A stretch of 64,000 nt of DNA from Bacteroidetes bacterium UBA1941 (GTDB lineage Bacteria; Bacteroidota; Bacteroidia; Chitinophagales; LD1). The stretch is from contig DDEZ01000007.1 of assembly GCA_002336805.1 (NCBI GenBank), forward strand, positions 197,489-261,488. The letters run 5' to 3'. This document shows positions 40,994-48,131 of this stretch, in pieces. The notes below the pieces were generated by a model that saw nothing but the letters and a program-made list of their open reading frames with translations, made no database searches and had not been told where the DNA came from. The translations under genes were made by a program, and so were the position numbers. Positions within the stretch are counted from its first letter, which is position 1; every line of letters begins with the position of its first letter.

Positions 40994-42073
40994 ATGGAGC
41001 ACGTGTATGTCGCCATCATGGCAGGGGGAATAGGAAGCCGGTTTTGGCCACAAAGCCGCAGCTCAAAGCCTAAGCAATTTCTGGATATTCTTAACACCGG
41101 CAAAACATTGCTCCAGATCACGTATGACAGGTTTGAGCATATCTGCCCGGCAGAAAACAGGTTTATAGTAACCCTGGATGAATATGAGCCCCTGGTAAAA
41201 GAGCAAATACCGGGTATACGCAACCACCAGATAGTGAAAGAGCCGATCCGCAGGAATACGGCCCCATGCGTAGCATACATTTGTGACATGATCTATGCAC
41301 GGGACCCCGAGGCCACTATCATAGTAGTGCCGTCGGACCATCTGATACTATACGAGGACAAATATGTAGAGATCATATCCCAATGCCTGGAATACGTAGA
41401 GCACCACGAGGCACTCGTCACCCTGGGCATCAAGCCTACCCGCCCGTCTACCGGCTATGGATATATACAATATGATGAAGAAAAAAGAGAGGGCAACTTC
41501 TTTAAGGTAAAGACTTTCACCGAAAAGCCTGACCTGGAGATCGCAAAAGCATTTGTGAAGAGCGGCGACTTCCTGTGGAATTCCGGCATGTTTGTCTGGA
41601 AAGCGAAGTCGATCCTCAATGCTATGCATAAGTATCTGCCAGAGGTCATGGACTGTTTTGCCGGTGGCAAGGAGGTATATGGCACAGATCAGGAAAAAGA
41701 CTTCATAGCCAATGCATACGCTCAGTGTACTAACATATCCATAGACTATGGTGTGATGGAGAAAGCAGACAATGTTTTTACTATCCCATCTAAGTTTGGC
41801 TGGAGTGATATCGGATCATGGGACTCTCTGCACGAGGTTTATCAAAAGGACTATCTCGGCAATGCTGTCATGGGCAAAAGCGTGAAAATATACGACGCTG
41901 CCAATAATATGATCATGGTGCCGGATGGCAAACTGGTGGTGCTGCAGGGACTAGAAGGTTTCTGCGTGGTAGATACGCATGATGTACTGCTGATCTGCGA
42001 AAAATCTAAAGAGCAGCAACTGAAAGAGATCACTATAGACCTCAAAAAAGAAGACCTAGACAAGTATCTGTGA
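40994..42073 (+). CDS. manC: Mannose-1-phosphate guanylyltransferase
   Basis: Makes GDP-mannose from mannose 1-phosphate and GTP for surface polysaccharides. 359 residues from ATG 40994 (MEHVYVAIMAGGIGSRFWPQ). The nucleotide-binding signature GGIGSRFWPQSRSSKPKQFL is at 11-30. Other family blocks are IVVPSDHLI, TLGIKPTRPSTGYGYI, FVEKPD-like FTEKPDLEIA, FLWNSGMFVWKA and FGWSDIGSWDSL. It lacks the C-terminal isomerase domain of bifunctional enzymes, so is monofunctional. The 20 residues encoded by an upstream start at 40934 are not conserved. The divergent neighbour is recQ. Confidence 0.93.
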   Translation: MEHVYVAIMAGGIGSRFWPQSRSSKPKQFLDILNTGKTLLQITYDRFEHICPAENRFIVTLDEYEPLVKEQIPGIRNHQIVKEPIRRNTAPCVAYICDMIYARDPEATIIVVPSDHLILYEDKYVEIISQCLEYVEHHEALVTLGIKPTRPSTGYGYIQYDEEKREGNFFKVKTFTEKPDLEIAKAFVKSGDFLWNSGMFVWKAKSILNAMHKYLPEVMDCFAGGKEVYGTDQEKDFIANAYAQCTNISIDYGVMEKADNVFTIPSKFGWSDIGSWDSLHEVYQKDYLGNAVMGKSVKIYDAANNMIMVPDGKLVVLQGLEGFCVVDTHDVLLICEKSKEQQLKEITIDLKKEDLDKYL

Positions 42074-42131
42074 TAAAGCGTAGCAAACTAAGCGGGCCTG
42101 CCGCACGTTTAATCAATATTAGGAGTAACTC

Positions 42132-43289
42132 ATGAATTTTTCCGGCTCGGTCCGATCTAAACTACCTGGTGTAGGCACTACGATATTCACTGTCATGTCC
42201 GCTATGGCACGGGAGCATGACGCCATAAATCTCTCACAAGGCTTTCCGGATTTCAATCCGGACGTGATGCTGCAAAATGCAGTAGACAAGGCTATCCGAA
42301 GCCACCACAATCAGTATGCGCCTATGGCAGGGCTCATGCTACTGCGCGAGCGTATAGCTGCAAAGGTCGACACACTATACAAGGCTCCGGTAGACCCGGA
42401 TACAGAGATCACCATCACAGCAGGGGGGACGCAGGCTCTTTTTACGGCCATAGCTGCTCTCATCGGTGAGAATGATGAAGTGATCCTCTTCTCTCCTGCC
42501 TATGACAGCTATGCCCCGGCCGTGAAACTGGCAGGTGGCAAGGCTATGCACTATACCATGGAGGCCCCTGACTTTGCTATCAACTGGCAGCAGGTCAAGA
42601 AGCTCATCACACAGCGCACACGCATGATCGTGATCAATACGCCACACAATCCATCTGCCACGATACTGACAGAAAAGGATATGAAAGAGCTGGAGAAGCT
42701 CACCAAGGGCACGGACATCATCATCCTCAGCGATGAAGTGTATGAGCATATCATCTATGATGAAAAAGCGCACCAAAGCGTGCTCCGCTATCCAGCGCTG
42801 GCTGAGCGGAGTATGGTAGTCGGGTCCTTTGGCAAAACATATCACGCTACGGGCTGGAAGGTAGGCTACTGTATAGCTCCGAAAGAATTGATGGCAGAGT
42901 TTCGCAAGGTGCACCAGTTCAATGTTTTTTCTGTAAACATGCCTATGCAACACGCCTATGCAGAGATACTGCAGCATCCGCATCTTTATGAAGGGCTACC
43001 TGCATTCTATCAGGAGAAGCGAGACTTTTTTCGCAACGCCATGAAGGGCTCTAAGTTTGACCTGCTGGACACACGTGGCACCTATTTCCAGCTCGCTTCT
43101 TACAAGAATATAACTGATGAGAAAGACACAGAAGTAGTCAAGTGGCTCACTAAAGAATTTAAAGTGGCGGCTATACCTGTTTCTGTTTTTTACCACAAAA
43201 CATTAGACCCAAAGGTCATCCGTTTCTGCTTCGCAAAGGAAAACGAAACATTGGAGCGCGCTGCAGAGCAGCTCTGCAAGATCAGGTAA
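42132..43289 (+). CDS. Methionine aminotransferase (YbdL-like PLP enzyme)
   Basis: 385 residues. Class I/II aminotransferase. SQGFPDFNPDVMLQNAVDKA at about 37-56 and NQYAPMAGLMLLRE are typical of YbdL/kynurenine aminotransferase-like enzymes, which prefer methionine, His or Phe. The PLP lysine is in GSFGKTYHATGWKVGY (about 238); the Asn-Pro of NTPHNPSATI and the DEVYEHIIYD Asp also fit. Transamination of methionine would feed the methionine salvage pathway. It converges on cysK-cysE with a shared terminator, so two sulfur-amino-acid units adjoin, although not in one operon. The AGGAG-like stretch six bases before the ATG is a rare Shine-Dalgarno-like site here. Confidence 0.9.
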   Translation: MNFSGSVRSKLPGVGTTIFTVMSAMAREHDAINLSQGFPDFNPDVMLQNAVDKAIRSHHNQYAPMAGLMLLRERIAAKVDTLYKAPVDPDTEITITAGGTQALFTAIAALIGENDEVILFSPAYDSYAPAVKLAGGKAMHYTMEAPDFAINWQQVKKLITQRTRMIVINTPHNPSATILTEKDMKELEKLTKGTDIIILSDEVYEHIIYDEKAHQSVLRYPALAERSMVVGSFGKTYHATGWKVGYCIAPKELMAEFRKVHQFNVFSVNMPMQHAYAEILQHPHLYEGLPAFYQEKRDFFRNAMKGSKFDLLDTRGTYFQLASYKNITDEKDTEVVKWLTKEFKVAAIPVSVFYHKTLDPKVIRFCFAKENETLERAAEQLCKIR

Positions 43290-43300
43290 CCCTCAAAATA

Positions 43301-43335
43301 AGAGAGGGATAGTGCTACCTATCCCTCTCTGTATT
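43301..43335. terminator. Bidirectional terminator between the aminotransferase gene and cysK
   Basis: Perfect 12-base stem AGAGAGGGATAG / CTATCCCTCTCT with a six-base loop at 43301-43330, with A/T-rich flanks on both sides. It can end both convergent transcripts. Confidence 0.85.
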
Positions 43336-43356
43336 AACAAAACCCAAATCAATTCA

Positions 43357-44268
43357 TTAGAATAGCCCCTCTACACTGAGGTAGCGCTCCCCTGTGTCGT
43401 AGGAGAAAGTGAGCACACGAGCTCCTTTAGGCGCTTCTTTCAGTTTCTGAGCTACAGCAGCCAGGGATGCGCCAGAGGATATTCCAATGAAAAGGCCCTC
43501 CTCCTTTGCAGCCCGCTGCGCATATTCGAATGCCTCTTCTTTGGTCACCTGTATCGTGCCATCGAGCAATGCTGTGTCAAGGTTCTTAGGTATAAACCCC
43601 GCCCCTATGCCCTGTATAGGGTGCGGCCCCGGAGCACCACCACTGATCACTGGTGATGCAGCCGGCTCTACAGCATATACTTTGAGGTTCGGAAATTTTG
43701 ATTTTAATACTTCTGCCACACCGCTGATGTGGCCACCGGTGCCTACGCCCGTGATCAGGTAGTCCAGTCCATCTGGAAAGTCTGCGAGTATCTCCTGCGC
43801 TGTTGTATTCTTATGTACTTCCACATTGGCAGGATTTTCAAACTGCTGTGGTATCCATGAGTTGGGCGTAGCGGCGGCGAGCTCGTTGGCTTTCTCTATG
43901 GCGCCTTTCATTCCTTTTTCGCGCGGAGTCAGCTCCAGCTCTGCCCCGTAGACAGCCAGCAGGCGCCTGCGCTCCAGGCTCATGCTCTCGGGCATCACCA
44001 GTATCAGTTTATACCCTTTCACAGCCGCAGCTATCGCCAGACCTATTCCTGTATTGCCAGATGTCGGCTCTATGATCACGGTGTCTTTTTTCAGCAGGCC
44101 TTTCTTTTCGGCATCTTCTATCATGGCCAGGCCTATACGGTCCTTGATAGAACCTCCTGGATTTGCCCGCTCCAGCTTGGTATATACTTCATAGTCTGTG
44201 CCGAAAAGCCTGTTGATCCGCACATGTGGTGTGCCGCCGATGGTTTCGAGTATGTTTTGTGCCTTCAT
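43357..44268 (-). CDS. cysK: Cysteine synthase A
   Basis: O-acetylserine (thiol)-lyase: makes cysteine from O-acetylserine and sulfide. 303 residues. The PLP lysine is Lys42 in NPGGSIKDRIG; the substrate loop EPTSGNTGIGLA and the phosphate-binding GVGTGGHISG are intact. GISSGASLAAV near the C-terminus also fits. The gene is 30 bases after cysE, so the two are co-transcribed; their products form the well-known cysteine synthase complex. Expression is probably governed by the leader-peptide attenuator upstream of cysE. Confidence 0.96.
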   Translation of the reverse strand: MKAQNILETIGGTPHVRINRLFGTDYEVYTKLERANPGGSIKDRIGLAMIEDAEKKGLLKKDTVIIEPTSGNTGIGLAIAAAVKGYKLILVMPESMSLERRRLLAVYGAELELTPREKGMKGAIEKANELAAATPNSWIPQQFENPANVEVHKNTTAQEILADFPDGLDYLITGVGTGGHISGVAEVLKSKFPNLKVYAVEPAASPVISGGAPGPHPIQGIGAGFIPKNLDTALLDGTIQVTKEEAFEYAQRAAKEEGLFIGISSGASLAAVAQKLKEAPKGARVLTFSYDTGERYLSVEGLF

Positions 44269-44298
44269 GTTTTATTATGGTTGAATTTTTACGGATGA

Positions 44299-45111
44299 TC
44301 AGATGACAAACTCAATTACGTGTTTCATTTCAGAGCGGTCCCTTATCTTGACCTCACTCTTCTGGTAGACTACAGACAGGGCTGGTACGCTCTCAGTGAG
44401 CCACACATTGCCACCTATCACAGAGTCGTGGCCTACTACTGTCTTGCCGCCCAGGATGGTGCTACCGGAGTAGATGATCACATTGTCCTGTATGGTAGGG
44501 TGGCGCTGGCCCTGAGTGGTGCCCTTCTCTACTGTGAGAGCTCCCAGCGTCACGCCTTGATATATTTTTACATTATCCCCTATCACTGCTGTCTCACCGA
44601 TCACTACGCCTGTGCCATGGTCTATAAAGAACGACTCACCGATCTGCGCCCCGGGATGAATATCTATACCGGTCTTGCTATGCGCATACTCCGTCAGGAT
44701 TCGTGGCAATATGGAAACTCCCTCGGTGTAGAGTACATGTGCCAGCCGCTGCACAGCTATAGCATAAAAGCCGGGATAGGCTATCACGATCTCCTCCAGA
44801 GAGTGGGCCGCCGGATCAAAGGTGAGGATGGCCTCCGCATCCTTGATCAATGTGTCAAATACGACGGGTAGCCTGTCAAAGAACCTCCTTGCAATAGCAG
44901 GGTCGGCACTGCTGGCTTCTATCAGTGCTTCCAGCTTGGCGCTGAGCTGAGGCTGACGCTGGGCCAGCAGGTCTACAGAGAGCTCTCCGCCCCAGCGGAC
45001 GGGGAAAAGGAAATTGACCATCTCATCTGCGAAGCTATGCGCGTGGATCATCTGGGCGTAGCCATTGGGAAACCTGCGCTGAAACGAACGTATTTTGTCT
45101 AAAAGCATCAT
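44299..45111 (-). CDS. cysE: Serine O-acetyltransferase
   Basis: First step of cysteine synthesis: acetyl-CoA plus serine gives O-acetylserine. 270 residues. A helical N-terminal domain of about 140 residues leads into left-handed hexapeptide repeats: GIDIHPGAQIGESFFIDHG, GVVIGETAVIGDNVKIYQG and NVIIYSGSTILGGKTVVG. His in FIDHGTG and Asp/His near IHPGA form the catalytic site. The C-terminal end MKHVIEFVI is consistent with the tail that docks in CysK. The gene starts 22 bases downstream of the T run of an intrinsic terminator, itself behind a Cys-rich leader ORF; see the attenuator finding. Confidence 0.95.
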   Translation of the reverse strand: MMLLDKIRSFQRRFPNGYAQMIHAHSFADEMVNFLFPVRWGGELSVDLLAQRQPQLSAKLEALIEASSADPAIARRFFDRLPVVFDTLIKDAEAILTFDPAAHSLEEIVIAYPGFYAIAVQRLAHVLYTEGVSILPRILTEYAHSKTGIDIHPGAQIGESFFIDHGTGVVIGETAVIGDNVKIYQGVTLGALTVEKGTTQGQRHPTIQDNVIIYSGSTILGGKTVVGHDSVIGGNVWLTESVPALSVVYQKSEVKIRDRSEMKHVIEFVI

Positions 45112-45126
45112 TCCGGTTTTGTATGA

Positions 45127-45164
45127 AATAAAAAGCCCCTCAGTGTGTGACGACTGAGGGGCTT
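45127..45164 (-). terminator. Intrinsic terminator in the cysE leader (putative attenuator)
   Basis: Perfect 12-base stem, AAGCCCCTCAGT / ACTGAGGGGCTT (45133-45164), loop of eight, then TTTTTATTT on the minus strand. It lies between the leader ORF stop and the cysE ATG, in position to control cysE. Confidence 0.9.
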
Positions 45165-45193
45165 GTGATATTCTTTAGTTTATTGATCTATTA

Positions 45194-45265
45194 CTAACGT
45201 ACATATCCCTCCAGCGCTGCCAGTGCAGTACAACAACAGATACACGCATGTGAGTGGATGGTCAT
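45194..45265 (-). CDS. Cysteine-rich leader peptide of the cysE-cysK operon (23 residues)
   Basis: Sequence MTIHSHACICCCTALAALEGYVR: cysteines at 8, 10, 11 and 12. The stop is 29 bases before the terminator stem. A TATATTCG -7-like box ends seven bases before the ATG, so the mRNA is probably leaderless or nearly so. The segment CTGGAGGG (45214-45207, codons 18-20) can pair, with one bulged G, with CCCTCAG of the terminator's 5' arm. If ribosomes stall at the Cys codons for lack of charged tRNA-Cys, codons 18-20 would be free to form this antiterminator and cysE would be read. Function is inferred from layout, as with trp and his leaders. Confidence 0.8.
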   Translation of the reverse strand: MTIHSHACICCCTALAALEGYVR

Positions 45266-45272
45266 GATATAA

Positions 45273-45304
45273 CGAATATAAAGCAAAGAATATTAAAAAT
45301 CAAG
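45273..45304 (-). promoter_or_regulatory. Candidate promoter of the cys leader / cysE operon
   Basis: On the minus strand CTTG (45304-45301), a 20-base spacer, then TATATTCG (45280-45273). Transcription would begin at about 45267, just ahead of the leader ATG. Confidence 0.45.
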
Positions 45305-45315
45305 GGGCAGATAAA

Positions 45316-45334
45316 AATATGTTTGAAACATATT
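45316..45334. promoter_or_regulatory. 19-base perfect palindrome upstream of the cys promoter
   Basis: AATATGTTT-G-AAACATATT. It lies just upstream of the predicted -33 element and 21 bases past the stop of the 119-residue gene. It may be a regulator-binding site or a weak terminator; the TTTTTA after it on the minus strand leaves both open. Confidence 0.5.
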
Positions 45335-45355
45335 CTTTGTTTGCCTAAACCCTCG

Positions 45356-45715
45356 TTATGGATTAGGCGCATATATCATAGAGAAATAGTCCTCGCCAAA
45401 TAGGCGGAGAAACCGCATCCGTACATTATCCTCCACGGTCTGTGTGCATTCTACGAGCCTACTTACAGAGTTGACATATATATTGATAACTGTATTTTTC
45501 ACAGTAGAGGAGCCATCTCTGAGCAGTTCATAGGCTGTATCAAAGCAGGCAATGGCCTCGTCTATATCGTGATCCTGTATAGCATCTCGTGTATAGTCTG
45601 CAAAACAAGCTATAGCCTTGCACAAGCTCGAATCGTCCTTTAGCAAAGAAAGATCGATAGCCATTCTCGGGATCTCTGCGGTGATCACATCGCGTACTTG
45701 GGAGTCTTTTATCAT
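45356..45715 (-). CDS. Hypothetical helical protein, DUF7674-like
   Basis: 119 residues, soluble and predicted all-helical. Pairs of similar segments (LCKAIACFADYTRDAIQDHD and DEAIACFDTAYELLRDGSS) suggest a short helical repeat. The end RMRFLRLFGEDYFSMIY and STVKNTVINIYVNSVSRLVE resemble small proteins grouped as DUF7674, but I hold this loosely. It is transcribed toward the cys operon. The palindrome at 45316-45334 follows its stop. Role unknown; small proteins of this kind are sometimes immunity-like, but no toxin gene is adjacent. Confidence 0.65.
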   Translation of the reverse strand: MIKDSQVRDVITAEIPRMAIDLSLLKDDSSLCKAIACFADYTRDAIQDHDIDEAIACFDTAYELLRDGSSTVKNTVINIYVNSVSRLVECTQTVEDNVRMRFLRLFGEDYFSMIYAPNP

Positions 45716-45988
45716 ACTACTGGTTTTTGAAATGATACAAAATCAAAGATGGTGCCGTTTCCGGTACATAAACGCTAAAGACCTGTCCGGAAGTGCTCAT
45801 TTGACCGCAGAAAACGGCTGTTCTGCTGAAAAAAGCTGCAGCCCGCACAGCCATTGAGTTTGCACCCGCTTTTGAGCTAAAAAACTGAGCGTCAGTAACA
45901 TTTATTAAGATAAAATTTTAACAAGCGTGAGCTTTTGTCCCGCATTTGGTACAGGATTGGAAATCATCCAGCCATAATCATCCAAACA
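45716..45988. other. Intergenic region between the 119-residue gene and the DUF6600 gene
   Basis: 273 bases of divergent promoter DNA. CATCTTTG on the minus strand resembles a -7 box for the 119-residue gene. I see no strong palindrome, ORF or terminator. Confidence 0.4.
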
Positions 45989-47338
45989 ATGAAAAAGCTC
46001 ATTTCAATAGTATCCATCGCGATGTCTGCCCTGACAGGCGCATATGCTCAGGGCGATGATGCATACTATACCAACGGCAACGATGCATATGCTTATAGCA
46101 GCTATAACAATAGCTCTTATAACAACGGTTATAACAATGATCCCTATGCCGCGTCATACCAGGATTATGACCAGAGCTATCAGACCTTCTATGATGAGAT
46201 GGCTCCTTACGGCCGCTGGGTATATGATGCGCGCTATGGCCGCGTCTGGCTCCCATCGGTGGCAGCGGGATTCTCTCCATATCTGACCAACGGCCACTGG
46301 GTGTATACCGACTATGGCTGGACATGGGTCTCTGACTACTCATGGGGCTGGGCAGCATTCCACTATGGCCGCTGGTGCCAGGATGACAGGTATGGTTGGA
46401 TGTGGGTACCCGGTAGTGAATGGGCCCCGGCATGGGTCATGTGGGGTAGCTATAACAATAACTACTGCTGGGCACCTATCGCACCAGGATATGGCTTCAA
46501 CTCCTATTCTAATTATAGGCCAGCGGCTCGCTATTGGAACGTGGTAGGCTGTGATCACATCAATCAGCCATATGTCTCAAACTATGTGGTAAACCACAAT
46601 GTAAGTATCACCAATGTGACCGTAAATAACATCACGGTGATCAACAACTACAATACTTACAACAATGGCCGCTACTCTGCTGGCCCTAGGGTGAATGATG
46701 TGGAACGTATGACAGGCCACAGGATCGCAGCAGTGAGTATCACCGCCTCTGCAAAGCCTGGTGTAGCTCGCATAGACCGCAATCAGATAGAGATGTACCG
46801 TCCGACTATCAGCAGGCAGGCAGCACCAGCCAATATCCAGCGCGAGCGCACTATGGATGTAAACAGAAGCAGTATACAGCGCGCTGACAATAACGGGATG
46901 CAGAGAAACCTGGGCCAGCGTGAGACCGGAGCAGGTCAGATACAACGTGCTGATATGAGGAATAATGTGCAACCTGAAAGGATGCAGATGAATGCACCAC
47001 AGAGGGCAGACATGCAGAGGCCTGTGCAAAATGGTTTTGAGCAGCGGAATATGCAGGCGAACCAAATGCAGCGCGACATGAGGGCAAGTACTCAACCAGA
47101 GCGCATACAAATGCATGCACCACAGAGAGCCGAAATGCAAAGGCCTGTGCAAAACAGCGCACCAGCATACCAGCCTGCCCGCCAGAACTTTGAACAGCGC
47201 CCGGCTATGCAGCCATCCAGGGAGAGCGCTCCTCAGCAGCGGACCTTCTCCCAGCCTGAGAGGCAGGGATTCGCCCAGCAGGTACAGCGCCAGCAGGAGC
47301 GGAGCTTCGCCCAGGCAGAGCGCCCGCACAGCAGATGA
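45989..47338 (+). CDS. DUF6600 family exported protein with Gln/Arg-rich repeat tail
   Basis: 449 residues from ATG 45989 (MKKLISIVSIAMSALTGAYAQ), with a signal peptide. Residues about 25-60 are Tyr/Asn-rich. Then follows the DUF6600 pattern of repeated aromatic strands: APYGRWVYDARYGRVWLP, GHWVYTDYGWTWVSDYSWGW, YGRWCQDDRYGWMWVPG and WAPAWVMWG. The last 190 residues are a low-complexity Gln/Arg/Met/Pro tail with two long copies of QPERxQMxAPQRAxMQRPVQ (at nucleotides about 46970 and 47096). The tail is basic and probably disordered. Location outside the inner membrane is certain; function is not known. The long antisense frame under the tail is a compositional shadow. Confidence 0.82.
   Translation: MKKLISIVSIAMSALTGAYAQGDDAYYTNGNDAYAYSSYNNSSYNNGYNNDPYAASYQDYDQSYQTFYDEMAPYGRWVYDARYGRVWLPSVAAGFSPYLTNGHWVYTDYGWTWVSDYSWGWAAFHYGRWCQDDRYGWMWVPGSEWAPAWVMWGSYNNNYCWAPIAPGYGFNSYSNYRPAARYWNVVGCDHINQPYVSNYVVNHNVSITNVTVNNITVINNYNTYNNGRYSAGPRVNDVERMTGHRIAAVSITASAKPGVARIDRNQIEMYRPTISRQAAPANIQRERTMDVNRSSIQRADNNGMQRNLGQRETGAGQIQRADMRNNVQPERMQMNAPQRADMQRPVQNGFEQRNMQANQMQRDMRASTQPERIQMHAPQRAEMQRPVQNSAPAYQPARQNFEQRPAMQPSRESAPQQRTFSQPERQGFAQQVQRQQERSFAQAERPHSR
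46970..47156 (+). repeat. Two long direct repeats in the DUF6600 tail
   Basis: Roughly 63-base copies at about 46970-47030 and 47096-47156, each encoding QPERxQMxAPQRAxMQRPVQN. Nucleotide identity is high but not complete. Confidence 0.6.
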
Positions 47339-47434
47339 CGCGCCAGATGCCCGAGATGTCCCAGGTATCAGCGAGCCCTCAGGCAGCCGGCAGGATGGGC
47401 AGGAGATAGGCATCCACTTATAGTTTTATAAAGC

Positions 47435-47468
47435 AAAAGGCGACCCGTAAGTCGCCTTTTGTATTTTT
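47435..47468. terminator. Bidirectional terminator between the DUF6600 gene and slyD-like gene
   Basis: Stem AAAAGGCGAC / GTCGCCTTTT with a six-base loop (47435-47460), followed on the plus strand by GTATTTTTTCC. The convergent FKBP gene ends 24 bases away. Confidence 0.88.
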
Positions 47469-47483
47469 TCCGATATTGATCTC

Positions 47484-47990
47484 TTAGTGATGAGAGTGAT
47501 CGCCATGAGCGTGTATGTGCCCGTGCTCGATCTCAGTCTTGTGTGCCTCGCGTACATCTTTCACCTCACCTGAGAAATAGAGGGTCTTGCCCGCAAATGG
47601 GTGATTGAGGTCAATGGTCACATCCTCATCGCCGATATCAGTGATACGGCCTTGAAACGGATTTCCATACTGGTCTTGCAGCGGTATCAGGTTGCCTACT
47701 TCTATCAGGTGCGAGGCATCTTCTCCCTCAAACTGGAAGTCGCCCTTGTTCATTTTGATCACAGCCTCAGGATCGAACTCACCGTAGCCTTCGCCAGGAG
47801 TAAGTACAAAAGTAAATTGATTGCCAGGGATCAGGCCCTCCAGGTTTTGCTCAAACTTGTCCAGCACATTGCCATAGCCAAATAGAAACTGAAAAGGAGA
47901 GTCTGCAGTAGCTTCGTCCATGATCTCGCCATTTGGCTCATTGCGCAGCTGATAAGTCAGCGATACGACGGTATTTTTTGTTGCTTTCAT
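47484..47990 (-). CDS. slyD: FKBP-type peptidyl-prolyl isomerase, SlyD-like
   Basis: 168 residues. Cytoplasmic chaperone/isomerase that also binds nickel in model bacteria. FKBP core: VSLTYQLRNEPNGEIMDEA, FQFLFGYGNVLDKFEQNLEGL and the insert-in-flap domain, closing with VTIDLNHPFAGKTLYFSGEV, the SlyD signature. The C-terminal tail is His-rich (EHGHIHAHGDHSHH), shorter than in E. coli but suited to metal binding. A TATTTTTG box about 65 bases upstream may be its promoter. The gene converges with the DUF6600 gene. Confidence 0.93.
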   Translation of the reverse strand: MKATKNTVVSLTYQLRNEPNGEIMDEATADSPFQFLFGYGNVLDKFEQNLEGLIPGNQFTFVLTPGEGYGEFDPEAVIKMNKGDFQFEGEDASHLIEVGNLIPLQDQYGNPFQGRITDIGDEDVTIDLNHPFAGKTLYFSGEVKDVREAHKTEIEHGHIHAHGDHSHH

Positions 47991-48131
47991 TATAAAATGT
48001 AAAGTGAATGAAATAGTGGAAATGAAACAGAGAGGTTAGTCGCGCCTCAATTCTAGCGGCCACAAAAATAATAATATTTCCGCAAAGGGGCAGCTTGTCA
48101 ATGTTAAGCTTGTGTCTTCCGCGCCTTTAGA

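Noticed and set aside
45133..45164. The cys leader hairpin considered simply as the terminator of the 119-residue gene
   Set aside because: It is nearly 200 bases past that gene's stop, with a promoter-like element and a Cys-rich ORF in between, and lies within 25 bases of the cysE start. An attenuator explains the layout better, although some termination of upstream transcripts is possible.
46577..47413. 278-codon minus-strand frame under the DUF6600 gene
   Set aside because: Composition (Leu/Cys/Arg/His runs) mirrors the Gln/Arg-rich repeats of the sense gene; no signal or domain.
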